Source: Streptosporangium sp. NBC_01495 (GTDB taxonomy: Bacteria; Actinomycetota; Actinomycetes; Streptosporangiales; Streptosporangiaceae). From it: DNA of 64,000 bases. The DNA is taken from assembly GCF_036250735.1 (NCBI RefSeq), contig NZ_CP109430.1, forward strand, positions 930,001 to 994,000, given 5' to 3'. The stretch's first letter is position 1. Every line of letters begins with the position of its first letter. Of this stretch, positions 33,293 through 42,268 are shown piece by piece. Under the pieces are notes generated by a model. It did not search any database, was not told the DNA's origin, and worked only from the letters and a program-made list of their open reading frames with translations. Position numbers and translations under genes: made by a program.

Positions 33293-35821
33293 TCACCTGC
33301 AGAGGCCGCCGTTGAGGAGGAAGCGTTCCGGTTTGGGGTTGGGGCCGGGGGCGTCGGCGCCGATGAAGCCGAAGGTGACCGAGCCGCCGGGCTTGAGGGT
33401 CTTGTTCCAGGCGAGGTTCTTGGCGGTCACGGTCGCGCCGTCCTGGGTGAGGGCGGCGCTCCAGTGCCGCCGTACGGCCTGGCCGCCCGGGAAGGACCAG
33501 TTGAGGGTCCAGCCGTCGATGGCCCTGGTGCCGGTGTTGGTGACGGTGACCTGGGTGTTGAACCCCTCCGGCCACTCGCCGTGGGTGGTGTAGGTGACCT
33601 TGCACGGGCCGGGGGTGGCGGGGGTGGCGAGGTAGGAGGTGATCCAGGCGAGCGGGGAGTTCCAGTTGATCGTCAGCTCGTTGGTGGCCCACGACTCGAT
33701 GTCGTCGATGTAGCAGAACTGGGGCTTGCAGCCCCTGAGCTTGGCCTGGGCCACCGGGTCCTGGATCGCGGAGTTCGGGCCTCCGGCCAGGGTGCCGCGC
33801 GGCGGGTTGGGCAGGGACGGGTCGAGCTGGTGGGCGTACCAGCGGCTGTGCTGGTTCTTCGAGGCGACCTCGCCGTAGCCGGTCACGTACGACTGGTTCA
33901 GCGCGTTGCGACCGAAGAGGTAGTCCAGCCCCTCCAGCACCCCGTCGCGGTATCTCGCCTCGCCGCTCAGGTCGTGGGCGACGGCCATCACGACCATGTT
34001 GTTGAGCACCAGGTTGTTGGAGCCCCAGTCGTAGTCCGGCGGGTTGTACGGAACGCCGTACGGGTGGGCCCTCTGGACGGCGAGATACCTGTCGGCGCCC
34101 TCCAGGACCGACCGGCGCACCTGCGCCCGGTCGGGGAGTGCGCTGGGCACGGACGCCAGCTGCAGGCGGCCGAGCTGGGCGGTGTTGCCCCAGTCGAAGC
34201 CGCGCTCGCGCCAGATGTCGCCGGTGTGGTGCGGGGAGGCGAGCACGTGGTCCCTGAACTCCTTCTCACCGGTGGCGAGATAGAGCTCGGCGGCGGCCCA
34301 GTAGAACTCGTCGGTCACGTTGTCGTCGTTGTAGGCGCCGCCGCCCACCCCGTCCGCCGGGTCCGCGTACCGCGCGGGGTTGGCCTTCGCCGCCGCCCAC
34401 GCCTTCCTGGCCGCCGTGAGGTTGCGCGCGGCGAACGCGGCGTCGTACGGGGCGAAGAGGCGGGCAGCCTGGGCCCCGGTGGCGGCCAGGTTGAGGGTGG
34501 CGGCGGTGGAGACCGGGTGCAGCTCGCGTGGCTGGGGGTCCAGGTGGGGCAGGAGGGGCAGCCCGGTCCACGCGGCGTCGTGGATCTTGTGGTGGGCCAT
34601 TCCCGCGTACGGCCTGCCGTCGGGGACCTGCATGCTGAGCAGGAACTCCTGCTCCCAGCGGGCCTCGTCGAGGATGTCGGGCACCCCGTTGCCGCTCTCG
34701 GGGATGTCGAGGTCGCCGTCCCTGTGGACGCCGTCGGCCTTGGCACGCTCGAAGGCGGACATCAGCTGATGGACGGAGATGCCGCCGTTGACGACGTACT
34801 TGCCGTGGTCGCCCGCGTCGTACCAGCCGCCCTTGACGTTCAGCGTGTAGTCGCAGACGCCCGGCTGGCAGGGCACCGCGACGTCGCCCCGGTTGGGGGC
34901 GACCCCGGCGTGCCCGGCCGGCCTTCCGTAGCCGGGGCGGAGGTCGTCGAGGATCGGGATGCCGCTGCGCTGGGTGTAGTAGAACTTCAGCGCGTCGGTC
35001 CTGAGCTCGCCGTAGACGTCCGCGCCGATGTCGAACGGGCGGCTGGTCTCGCCGTCGGCCTCCAGCGTGTAGCCGGTGCCGGGCGCGGTGACCGTGCCGA
35101 AGTCGATCGAGTGCGTGTTCTGGCCGGAGCTTCCGTCGATGCCGCGCGGGACGGTGTCCCCTTCGGCGACGACCTCCCCGCCGCGCCTGAGTTTCCAGTC
35201 CACCGGCTCCGTGCCCTCGGTGACGAGGGTGGCGTTCTTCGGCCCCGAGGGCAGGTAGCCGACCATGTTCACCCGGACGCGGGGCCCGGTGTCCGGTTCG
35301 TAGACGTCGGGCTCGGCCCCGCCCTTCAGGGAGACGTCGTCCACGCAGAACCTCCACGGGGTGGCGCTGCCCCCGAGTTGGAACGCCACCTGCGCGCCCG
35401 GCAGGTCCACGGGCGAGGTGAAGGTGTAGCGGTAGTCGTTACCGGACACGCTCAGCTCGGGGTTGGCCGACAGGTACTGCGTGTAGGGGTCCACCGGGAG
35501 CTGGACGAGGGCCTTGGCCACCCGGCCCGGCGTCGCGATCCCGAAGAAGGAGAACTCGTACGTCTCGTCCTTGACCAGGGGGATGTCGTTCTGGCCGACG
35601 ATGACGTCCCACGGGTTGGCGGTGCCGCCGGGGACGTCGGCGCACAGACGGCCGCCCTCGACCTCCAGCGCGGTGTTGCCGGTGCTCCACCAGGGGGCGG
35701 TGCCGGTGTCGAAGGTGCCGTTGACGATCTGTTCGGGGCCGTCGGCGGCGGCGGGCAGGGGGGTCAGGGTCACCAGGGCGGCGGCCGTGGCGAGGGCGAG
35801 CCAGGCAGGTGGTCTGATCAC
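33293..35821 (-). CDS. Secreted GH9 cellulase with N-terminal CBM and C-terminal CBM2
   Basis: An 842-residue secreted endoglucanase that hydrolyses beta-1,4-glucan. The signal peptide is about 1-26. A CBM4/9-like beta-sandwich follows (about 28-165, [12 protein letters not shown] to [10 protein letters not shown]). Then come an Ig-like CelD-N domain (about 180-270), the GH9 catalytic domain with [11 protein letters not shown] (Asp335/338, nucleophile-water pair) and a catalytic Glu in [12 protein letters not shown] near 715, and a CBM2 (about 738-842, [15 protein letters not shown] to NGGLCR). The GTG at 35821 follows AAAGGACCCTCC. A perfect CebR-type operator lies 77 bp upstream. Confidence 0.93.
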   Translation of the reverse strand: MIRPPAWLALATAAALVTLTPLPAAADGPEQIVNGTFDTGTAPWWSTGNTALEVEGGRLCADVPGGTANPWDVIVGQNDIPLVKDETYEFSFFGIATPGRVAKALVQLPVDPYTQYLSANPELSVSGNDYRYTFTSPVDLPGAQVAFQLGGSATPWRFCVDDVSLKGGAEPDVYEPDTGPRVRVNMVGYLPSGPKNATLVTEGTEPVDWKLRRGGEVVAEGDTVPRGIDGSSGQNTHSIDFGTVTAPGTGYTLEADGETSRPFDIGADVYGELRTDALKFYYTQRSGIPILDDLRPGYGRPAGHAGVAPNRGDVAVPCQPGVCDYTLNVKGGWYDAGDHGKYVVNGGISVHQLMSAFERAKADGVHRDGDLDIPESGNGVPDILDEARWEQEFLLSMQVPDGRPYAGMAHHKIHDAAWTGLPLLPHLDPQPRELHPVSTAATLNLAATGAQAARLFAPYDAAFAARNLTAARKAWAAAKANPARYADPADGVGGGAYNDDNVTDEFYWAAAELYLATGEKEFRDHVLASPHHTGDIWRERGFDWGNTAQLGRLQLASVPSALPDRAQVRRSVLEGADRYLAVQRAHPYGVPYNPPDYDWGSNNLVLNNMVVMAVAHDLSGEARYRDGVLEGLDYLFGRNALNQSYVTGYGEVASKNQHSRWYAHQLDPSLPNPPRGTLAGGPNSAIQDPVAQAKLRGCKPQFCYIDDIESWATNELTINWNSPLAWITSYLATPATPGPCKVTYTTHGEWPEGFNTQVTVTNTGTRAIDGWTLNWSFPGGQAVRRHWSAALTQDGATVTAKNLAWNKTLKPGGSVTFGFIGADAPGPNPKPERFLLNGGLCR

Positions 35822-35897
35822 GGAGGGTCCTTTGGGCGGGGGGAGGTGCCAGGTCGCGGGAGCGCGGGTCCGAGGGGCCCGGTCGGGGGAACCCAAG

Positions 35898-35911
35898 TGG
35901 GAGCGCTCCCA
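35898..35911. promoter_or_regulatory. CebR-type operator
   Basis: TGGGAGCGCTCCCA exactly matches the 14-bp palindrome bound by CebR/CelR, the LacI-family repressor of cellulose utilisation in actinobacteria, released by cellobiose or cellotriose. It precedes the GH9 gene. No cebR is in the window. Confidence 0.88.
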
Positions 35912-36037
35912 CAACCTGGGTGCCCGATGTTTCCAGCGCGTTTCGCCCATCGTCAACCGGCCCCCTCCAGGACCGCCCGCCGACCGGGCGAATGACCGAT
36001 TTGTCTGATGAAACTTTCACGTCCTCCGGGGGGCGCC

Positions 36038-36931
36038 TCAGGGAGCGGTCCAGTCGATCTCCGGTCCCCGGGGCACGATCCCGCTCGGGTTGACGTTCGT
36101 CTGCGTCACGAAGTAGTGCCGCTTGATCTGGTCGAAGTCGGTCGTGTCGCGGAACGCGGGGATGGCGTGGAGCTCGCGGGCGTAGGCCCACAGGACCGGA
36201 TAGTCGGCCAGCCGCCGTACCGAGCACTTGAAGTGCGAGTTGTAGACGGCGTCGAACCTGGCGAGCGTCGGGTAGAGCCGCACGTCACTCTCGGTGAGCG
36301 CGTCGCCGTGCAGGCGGCGGCGGGTGGACAGCCGCTCCTCCAGCAGGTCGAGCGTGGCGAACACCTCGGTGACCGCCTCGTCGTACGCCTCCTGCGAGCG
36401 GGCGAACCCGGCCCGGTAGACGCCGTTGTTGAGGCCGCGGAAGATCACCTCGTTGAGCGCGTCGATCTCCTCGCGCAGCTTCTCCGGGTAGAGGCCGGGC
36501 GCGCCCTCGGCGTGCCACGGCGCGAAGGCCGTCTCCAGGGTGAGGGTGATCTGCGGGTAGTCGTTGGTGACCAGGCGCCCGGCGGTGACGTCCCAGACGC
36601 AGGGCACCGTGTAGCGGCCCTCGTAGCCGGGGTCGGTCGCCAGGTAGAGCTCGGAGAGGTACTCCACCCCGGTGACCGGGTCGCCCCCGGGGATCCGCCA
36701 GCCCTTCTCGTCCCTGATCGGGTCGACGATCGTCACACCGACCACATCCCGCAGGCCCAGCAGCTCGCGGACGATGAGGGAGCGGTGCGCCCACGGGCAG
36801 GCGTAGGACGCGTAGATCTGGTAGCGGCCGGGCTCCGGCGGGTGCTCGCCGCCCGCCTCGATCCGCGTCGTGAACCGGTTCGGCTGCCTCTCGAAGCGAC
36901 CGCCGCCGGAGATCTCCTTTTCCAGCTTCAT
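36038..36931 (-). CDS. Glutathionyl/mycothiolyl-hydroquinone reductase-like protein
   Basis: A 297-residue thioredoxin-fold transferase of the Xi-class GST (YqjG/ECM4) family, which reduces thiol-conjugated hydroquinones. The active-site Cys lies in YASYACPWAHRSLIVREL. VTNDYPQITLTL and the C-terminal helical domain (DVRLYPTLARFDAVYNSHFKCS) are family hallmarks. In actinobacteria the thiol is probably mycothiol. The ATG at 36931 (MKLEKEISGGGRF) matches the family; an upstream start at 36997 is possible. It is divergent from the leader peptide and sulfonate-like genes. Confidence 0.88.
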   Translation of the reverse strand: MKLEKEISGGGRFERQPNRFTTRIEAGGEHPPEPGRYQIYASYACPWAHRSLIVRELLGLRDVVGVTIVDPIRDEKGWRIPGGDPVTGVEYLSELYLATDPGYEGRYTVPCVWDVTAGRLVTNDYPQITLTLETAFAPWHAEGAPGLYPEKLREEIDALNEVIFRGLNNGVYRAGFARSQEAYDEAVTEVFATLDLLEERLSTRRRLHGDALTESDVRLYPTLARFDAVYNSHFKCSVRRLADYPVLWAYARELHAIPAFRDTTDFDQIKRHYFVTQTNVNPSGIVPRGPEIDWTAP

Positions 36932-37046
36932 GTCTCGACGGTACGGGACCTTCGGCGGGGAGGGGAGCGCGGTTCCTCCGAGGTATTTCATGTACAACCA
37001 GTAGGAAATATTGACTTACTGGAAAGTGGTGCGTAGTTTCTCCGGT

Positions 37047-37115
37047 ATGGGCATCTATCTGACTCGGTGCGCGCACGTCGACCTCTGCCGTGTGTTCAGC
37101 GCCCAGTGTCCGTGA
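37047..37115 (+). CDS. Cys-containing leader peptide (attenuator type)
   Basis: A 22-codon frame reading MGIYLTRCAHVDLCRVFSAQ followed by Cys-Pro. The core RxHVDLCRV matches the family of short leader peptides upstream of actinobacterial sulfur-uptake genes. Three cysteine codons (residues 8, 14, 21) suit cysteine-responsive attenuation, where slow decoding changes expression of downstream genes. It precedes an ABC ATPase and FMN reductase related to sulfonate use. Too short for a confident call by coding statistics; the motif is the evidence. Confidence 0.8.
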   Translation: MGIYLTRCAHVDLCRVFSAQCP

Positions 37116-37242
37116 TCACGAATCGACCCGCCGTCCCCTCCTCCCCCACATCTCACAGGACGCATATCGTGATCATGATCAGTCATGTCCCCACCCTCGT
37201 CACCCTCGCCGTCCCCGTCCGCGCCCCTTCGGGGGGTGCCCG

Positions 37243-38025
37243 GTGAAGCTCCGGATCCAGGGGGTCGGCAAGGAGTTCACCGGCCGTGACACCCGACGTT
37301 CCTTCGCCGCCCTCGACGACGTCAACCTCGACGTACGGGCGGGGGAGCTTCTCACCCTCGTCGGGCCGAGCGGCTGCGGCAAGTCCACCCTCCTCGACCT
37401 GATCGCCGGGCTGGCCGCGCCGACCGCCGGCCGGATCCTGCTGGACGGCATCCCCCTCGAAGGCCCCGGTCTCGACCGGGGGATCGTCCTGCAGCAGTAC
37501 GCGCTGTTCCCCTGGCGCACGGCGCTGTCCAACATCGAGTTCGCGCTGGAGGGCAGGGCCGCCACGAAGCGGGAGCGCACCGACCTGGCCAGGGGGTATC
37601 TGGACCTGGTGGGGCTGGGCAAGCTCGGCGACCGCTACCCCCACGAACTCTCCCGCGGCATGCCCCAGCGGGTGGCCATCGCCAGGAGCCTGGCCGCGGA
37701 TCCGGCCGTGCTGCTCCTCGACGAGCCGTTCGCCGCGCTGGACGCCGGGACCCGGGAGTCGCTCCAGGAGGAGCTGGTGCGGATCTGGGAGAAGACCGGC
37801 ACGACGCTCCTGTTCACCACCCGGAGCATCGACGAGGCCGTCTATCTCGGCCGGAGGGTCGCGGTCATGGCCTCCCGGCCCGGCCGGATCCAGGGGGCCG
37901 TCGAGGTGGATCTCGGCCCCCGCGAGGGTGACCCGAGGGGCGGTTCCCGCTTCGGGGAGTACCGCCACGAGGTGTGGAAGCTTCTCCGTTCCGATGTCGA
38001 CCAGAAAGCACCGGTGGCCTCATGA
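37243..38025 (+). CDS. Sulfonate/nitrate-type ABC transporter ATPase, with altered motifs
   Basis: A 260-residue ATPase like SsuB/TauB. Walker A is GPSGCGKST, the Q-loop LQQYALFPW, and Walker B LLLDEPFAALD. The signature, usually LSGGM, reads LSRGM. The switch histidine (usually THDIDEAV or THSIDEAV) is Arg, in TTRSIDEAVYL. These two changes would normally cripple ATP hydrolysis. No permease or binding-protein gene is adjacent. A short frame (37174-37245) that starts like a lost gene's N-terminus ends over this GTG start. The cognate transporter may be deleted. It overlaps the next gene by 4 bp. Confidence 0.85.
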   Translation: MKLRIQGVGKEFTGRDTRRSFAALDDVNLDVRAGELLTLVGPSGCGKSTLLDLIAGLAAPTAGRILLDGIPLEGPGLDRGIVLQQYALFPWRTALSNIEFALEGRAATKRERTDLARGYLDLVGLGKLGDRYPHELSRGMPQRVAIARSLAADPAVLLLDEPFAALDAGTRESLQEELVRIWEKTGTTLLFTTRSIDEAVYLGRRVAVMASRPGRIQGAVEVDLGPREGDPRGGSRFGEYRHEVWKLLRSDVDQKAPVAS

Positions 38026-38543
38026 GCATCGTGACCGTGGTGGGAAACCCGCGACCGGGATCGCGCACCCACGGGGTGGCCGTCCGGGCGGCGGAGGCCG
38101 TCGCCCGGCGGATCGGGGACGGGGGGCCTCCAGAGATCGTCGACCTGGCTGCCCTGGCCCCGCTGCTGTTCGCCCCCGAGACGGCGCCGGAGGTGAGGGC
38201 CGCGCTGGAGCTGGTCGCCGGGGCCGACGTGCTGGTGGTGGCGAGCCCCACCTACAAGGCCACCTACACCGGCCTGCTCAAGGCGTTCCTCGACCGGCTG
38301 CCGGGCGGCGCGCTCGCCTCGGCCGTCGCCCTCCCGCTCCTGGTGATGGGCGACGCCAAGCACTCGCTGGCGGTGGAGGTCCACTTCCGGCCGCTGCTGG
38401 TGGAGCTCGGCGCGACCGTTCCCACGCCGGGCCTCGCGCTGCTGGAGTCGCAGATCCCCGACCTCGACGCCGTTCTCGGCCCCTGGGCCGACCGGGTCGG
38501 CCCGCAGGTGTCCGCGGCACTCGGAGAGAGGGCTCCCGCATGA
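38022..38543 (+). CDS. ssuE: NADPH-dependent FMN reductase, SsuE/MsuE-like
   Basis: A 173-residue flavodoxin-fold reductase that supplies FMNH2 to two-component monooxygenases such as those desulfonating alkanesulfonates. N-terminal VTVVGNPRPGSRTHGVA binds the FMN phosphate. VVASPTYKATYTGLLKAFLDRLPGG and VMGDAKHSLAVEVHFRPLL are typical SsuE blocks. The start ATG overlaps the ABC ATPase stop. No ssuD-like monooxygenase is in the window. The symbol is by family resemblance. Confidence 0.82.
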   Translation: MSIVTVVGNPRPGSRTHGVAVRAAEAVARRIGDGGPPEIVDLAALAPLLFAPETAPEVRAALELVAGADVLVVASPTYKATYTGLLKAFLDRLPGGALASAVALPLLVMGDAKHSLAVEVHFRPLLVELGATVPTPGLALLESQIPDLDAVLGPWADRVGPQVSAALGERAPA

Positions 38544-38662
38544 CGCCGGGAAGAGATGGCGAGCGTAATGGGTTCTGAGAGGTGTCCTTTGTTCCTCAGA
38601 GGGGGAAAAGTGACCAAGTGGAGCATCTTGGTGATACCCCACACAGTGCTGAGCGAGGTGCC

Positions 38663-39169
38663 ATGACCGAGACACTGTCGGGCCGCGCGGTCGACGCGGA
38701 GAGCTTTCGGCAGGCACTGGCCGTCCACGCGGCCGGGGTCGTCGTCGTCACCGCGCAGGTCGACGGCGTACCGGTCGGCCTCACGGCCACCTCGTTCTCA
38801 TCCGTCAGCCTCACACCCCCGCTGGTCTCCTTCTACGTGGACCAGTCCTCGACCACCTGGCCCTGGCTCCGGCAGGCCGATCACTTCGCGGTGAACGTCC
38901 TGGCCAGCGATCAGGCCGAGTTGGCCTCGCGTTTCGCCAGGAAGGGCGTCGACCGCTTCGCCGCTCCCACCTCCTGGACCCCCGGGCACCTGGGCGTCCC
39001 GCTGCTGGGCGGCGTCTCGGCCCACCTGATCTGCGCTCCCCACTCCACCGTCGACATCGGCGACCACGTCCTGGTCGTCGGACTCGTCACCGACACCAGT
39101 CTCGAACCCGGCGGGCGACCTCTCCTGTACCACCAGGGCCGTTTCGGGCGTTTCATCCCGCATACCTGA
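38663..39169 (+). CDS. Flavin reductase (HpaC/RutF-like)
   Basis: A 168-residue split-barrel flavin reductase. Typical blocks are FRQALAVHAAGVVVVTAQVDG, VGLTATSFSSVSLTPPLVSFYV and HFAVNVLASDQAELASRFARK, then GDHVLVVGLV and PLLYHQGRFGRF. These proteins reduce FMN or FAD with NAD(P)H for partner monooxygenases. With the SsuE-like enzyme it suggests a sulfur- or aromatic-monooxygenase context, but no monooxygenase gene is present. The ATG at 38663 is preceded by GAGCGAGGTG. Confidence 0.9.
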   Translation: MTETLSGRAVDAESFRQALAVHAAGVVVVTAQVDGVPVGLTATSFSSVSLTPPLVSFYVDQSSTTWPWLRQADHFAVNVLASDQAELASRFARKGVDRFAAPTSWTPGHLGVPLLGGVSAHLICAPHSTVDIGDHVLVVGLVTDTSLEPGGRPLLYHQGRFGRFIPHT

Positions 39170-39530
39170 TGCCTCTGATCCCGCGATGATCCTCCGCCCG
39201 GTCTCGCGGGGATCGGCGACGCCGGATGCCGGGCACGGCGCCGTACCGTTCCCGCTGTGCCCGGGGCCGGCGTCATCGGCCGGTCGGCGGGGGCGGGCGG
39301 GGTCGGTGACGTCCCAGAGGCTGGTGGTGTGGTCGGACGACGCCAGGGCGAGCAGCCGGGCGTCCGGGCTGAAGGCGACTTCCCTCAGCATCTGCCGGCT
39401 CGATGTGGCGGGCCAGGCCGGTGGCGCGGGTGTTCGGGCCGGTTCTTGGCCGGAGTCGTGAGCGGGCCGATGCCCGGCGGGCCGTGAACGTCCGCTCTGG
39501 GGATGCCTCGGAGGGGGCCGAGGAGGATCC
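39170..39530. other. Intergenic region with a WD40 remnant
   Basis: A 361-bp gap between convergent genes. The middle and right part contains the WD40-repeat remnant listed separately. No intact gene or clear terminator was recognised. Confidence 0.5.
39270..39430 (-). pseudogene. WD40-repeat protein remnant
   Basis: The minus strand encodes LREVAFSPDARLLALASSDH followed by TTSLWDV, one WD40 blade. No start, no further blades and no stop context for a full gene are present. Such repeats normally occur six or seven times in a row. It is probably a relic of a larger WD40 or kinase-WD40 gene. Confidence 0.6.
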
Positions 39531-40589
39531 TCAGGCGAGGCGGACGGTGCCCCGGCCGGTGGCCAGGGGGAGATCCAGCACGGTGCGGATGCCCGGCGGG
39601 GCGGCGCAGAGGGCGGCGACGGAGTTCACGGCGTGAGCGGCGGCGGCGGCCAGGCCGTGGGAGATCTCGTCGACGGTGAGCATCAGCTGGGGCACGCCCT
39701 CGATGTGGATGCTGAAGCCTGGATCGGCCCAGCGTTTCACCCGGTCGGCGTCGGCCTTGTAGACGCACTCCACGGTCATGAAGGGACGGCCGCGGACCAG
39801 CCCGCTGAACATCCAGCGGGACGCGCACACGGTGCCCGCCCTGACCAGTCCCGCGGCGATCTCGAACTCCTCGGACGCGAGCTCGAACTCGTCGCTCTCC
39901 TCGACCTCGTCGAGGGTCACGCCGAGGTTGTCGGCCACGAACTGGACGCTCTCGGCGAACAGCGAGCGCTGGAAGGCGCGGAAGGGGCGCACGGCGGCGA
40001 CGTAGTCCTTGGCCGAACGCGTGAAGCCGAACAGGTCCACCACGATCTGCCGGGACGGATGCCCCCGGAAGTCGGACGACTCCCGGACGTAGATGTGGTC
40101 GACGCGGCTGGACAGGCCGGTCAGCGTGAGCGGCAGCATGTCGCTCACGAAGCCGGGGTTGACGCCGGTGCCGTGCAGGGACGTTCCTCCCGCGCGGCAG
40201 GCGGCCTCCAGACGCTCCACCACCCCCGGGCCGTAGCACTTGGGGTACACGAACCCGGTGGTGGTGATGACGTTCTTGCCGGTGGCGAGCAGCGCGCAGA
40301 TGGTCTCCACGTCGCTCGGATGCTTCCCGCCGAAGTAGGACGCCGGCAGCGGCATGTGCAGTACGCAGTCGGCCTCCGTGGCGAGAATCTCCTCGACGTC
40401 GTCGGTGCAGGTGACACCGGCCTCGGGGAGCCCCACGAGGGTCCCCGCGTCCTGTCCCACCTTGTCCGGGTCGTAGACCAGAACACCGGCCAGTTCGAAA
40501 TCCGGCCGGGTGATCACGCTGCGCAGGGAGTATCTGCCGACGGCGCCCGTGGCCCACTGGACCACGCGCCGGGGCGGCGATAAGGACAT
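39531..40589 (-). CDS. Dihydrodipicolinate-reductase-like NAD(P)-binding protein
   Basis: A 352-residue oxidoreductase with an N-terminal Rossmann motif variant (RVVQWATGAVGRYSLRSV) and the family blocks ADCVLHMPLP, GKNVITTTGFVYP and GTGVNPGFVSDMLPL. Proteins with this architecture (diaminopentanoate-dehydrogenase/DapB-like) occur next to short-chain dehydrogenases in actinobacterial sterol or lipid catabolism clusters. The substrate is unknown. The ATG at 40589 has GGAGG upstream. It is divergent from the short-chain dehydrogenase gene. Confidence 0.82.
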   Translation of the reverse strand: MSLSPPRRVVQWATGAVGRYSLRSVITRPDFELAGVLVYDPDKVGQDAGTLVGLPEAGVTCTDDVEEILATEADCVLHMPLPASYFGGKHPSDVETICALLATGKNVITTTGFVYPKCYGPGVVERLEAACRAGGTSLHGTGVNPGFVSDMLPLTLTGLSSRVDHIYVRESSDFRGHPSRQIVVDLFGFTRSAKDYVAAVRPFRAFQRSLFAESVQFVADNLGVTLDEVEESDEFELASEEFEIAAGLVRAGTVCASRWMFSGLVRGRPFMTVECVYKADADRVKRWADPGFSIHIEGVPQLMLTVDEISHGLAAAAAHAVNSVAALCAAPPGIRTVLDLPLATGRGTVRLA

Positions 40590-40916
40590 ATAGGGCCTCC
40601 AGCCCAAAATATTGGGCGGGGCCTTACTAGGAGAATGTGAGGGGTGTCGTCGTTGACCCTCGCCCGTGTGGGGCAAAAACTTTAGCAGAAATTAACACGC
40701 ATGCTTACTATGCGCAATGATCCCAGGCATTTTTGGTTACCGTCGCGCGCCTTTCCTTGCGGCGGCGTAACAGTTCCGCCGATGACTCGTCACGGTTTCG
40801 CGGGCGATGTCCCAAAGGTTCCGCAGGTGGTGTCCCGGGGATTCCCATGGCATCACGCGGGCCGGGCGAGCTATTGTTCAGACGACTAGAATTATGTTCT
40901 CGTGGGAGGGTTGCGG
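40590..40916. promoter_or_regulatory. Divergent promoter region
   Basis: A 327-bp gap between two divergent oxidoreductase genes. It is AT-richer near 40676-40735 (AACTTTAGCAGAAATTAACACG). No operator palindrome was recognised. It should hold the promoters of both genes. Confidence 0.5.
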
Positions 40917-41813
40917 ATGTCAGAGCTGCGGTTTGACGGCAGGGTCGCGGTCATCACCGGCGCCGGGCACGGACTCGGCCGCTCGCACGCGCTGTCGCTC
41001 GCCGAGCGCGGCGCCAAGGTGGTCGTCAACGACCTGGGCGGGGCACTGGACGGCACCGGCGCCTCCGCGGGCCCGGCCGCCGAGGTGGTCGAGCTGATCA
41101 GGAAGGACGGCGGGGAGGCGGCCGCCAGCACCGACGACGTCGCGACCCCCGAGGGGGCCCAGGCGATCGTGCGGACCGCGATCGACACCTACGGACGGCT
41201 GGACATCGTCGTCAACAACGCGGGCATCCTGCGGGACAGATCCTTCGGCAAGATGAGCGTCGAGGAGTTCGACCAGGTCCTCGCCGTCCACGTCCGCGGC
41301 TCGTTCCTGGTCAGCCGGGCGGCGTTCCCGTATCTCAAGGAGCAGGGGTACGGCCGGATCGTCAACACCTCCTCGCCCGCCGGGCTGTTCGGCAACTTCG
41401 GCCAGGCCAACTACTCCACCGCCAAGATGGGCCTGGTCGGCCTCACCAAGACGCTCGGCATCGAGGGCGCCAGGGCCGGGATCAAGGCCAACGCGATCGC
41501 GCCGATCGCCTGGACCCGGATGACCGAGGAGCTCCTGCCCGCCGAGTTCGAGGCCAGGTTCACTGCGGATCGGGTCAGCGCCCTGGTGACCTTCCTGGCG
41601 CACGAGGCCTGCGAGACCAGCGGCGAGGTCTTCAGCGTCGGCGCCGGCCGGATCGCGCGGGTGTTCGTGGCCGAGGGGCCCGGCTGGCGGCAGGACGACC
41701 ACACGGTGGAGGACATCCGGGACAACTGGCAGGCGATCCTCGCCGAGCAGCCGTACCTGACCCCGACCACCCTCGGACAGCAGGCGACCGCCTCGATGAA
41801 GGCCATGCTCTGA
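40917..41813 (+). CDS. Short-chain dehydrogenase/reductase, (3R)-hydroxyacyl-CoA type
   Basis: A 298-residue SDR with GAGHGLGRSHAL (TGxxxGxG), NNAG, and catalytic S-Y-K as NTSSPAGLFGNFGQANYSTAK. The NDLGG after the second strand and the C-terminal extension (WTRMTEELLP, GEVFSVGAGRIARVFVAEG) are typical of the dehydrogenase domain of MFE-2/17-beta-HSD4-like enzymes of fatty-acid or sterol side-chain beta-oxidation. The ATG at 40917 lies 8 bp after GGGAGGG; an upstream GTG at 40902 is less likely. A good terminator follows. Confidence 0.9.
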   Translation: MSELRFDGRVAVITGAGHGLGRSHALSLAERGAKVVVNDLGGALDGTGASAGPAAEVVELIRKDGGEAAASTDDVATPEGAQAIVRTAIDTYGRLDIVVNNAGILRDRSFGKMSVEEFDQVLAVHVRGSFLVSRAAFPYLKEQGYGRIVNTSSPAGLFGNFGQANYSTAKMGLVGLTKTLGIEGARAGIKANAIAPIAWTRMTEELLPAEFEARFTADRVSALVTFLAHEACETSGEVFSVGAGRIARVFVAEGPGWRQDDHTVEDIRDNWQAILAEQPYLTPTTLGQQATASMKAML

Positions 41814-41826
41814 CGGCCGGACGTTC

Positions 41827-41855
41827 AAGGGCGCTCTCGTTCCGAGAGCGCCCTT
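41827..41855 (+). terminator. Rho-independent terminator with T-run
   Basis: AAGGGCGCTCTCG (41827-41839) and CGAGAGCGCCCTT (41843-41855) pair around TTC and are followed by TT. It lies 14 bp past the SDR stop. Confidence 0.88.
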
Positions 41856-41856
41856 T

Positions 41857-42268
41857 TCGTCGCCCGGAGGGATTTCCGGTGATTTCCGGCGGTCATGGAA
41901 CGGTCCGGAGGGTGCGGCGGGGATATGGGAATCAGATGAAACGCCCGGTAGGGCGGGCGAGGGAGTCCGGGTGGACGGGATCCGCTTTCGCGGCGCGGGG
42001 GCGATATGTTCTGCCTGGCCTCAGCAACCTTTTGCTTGACGGCTGGCAGAACTTGTCCTTACCATCCTGAAATAAGGAGGAAATAAGTCAGAAACCGGCA
42101 GATCTCGAGATTTGCTGCCGCTCGTTCCGATGTCGACACCGGTTCGTCCGCCCTTTCCCTCTCCAGCACCACCACTGGCCCGCTCGCTCCCCGGGTTGTC
42201 ACCACCGGTCCGCCCACCCAGGCCGCCCGGTTCGCTTCGCATGCCCTTCTCGTCCCCCAGGAGATTCC
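41857..42268. other. Intergenic region upstream of the ThuA-like gene
   Basis: A 412-bp gap with no recognised gene. AT-richer sequence near 42050-42090 (CCTGAAATAAGGAGGAAATAAG) contains a ribosome-site-like AAGGAGG at 42072-42078, but no convincing frame follows it. The promoter of the downstream secreted protein probably lies here. Confidence 0.45.

Noticed and set aside
38540-38578. A 12-codon frame starting at an ATG overlapping the SsuE-like stop
   Set aside because: Too short, with no motif; probably chance.
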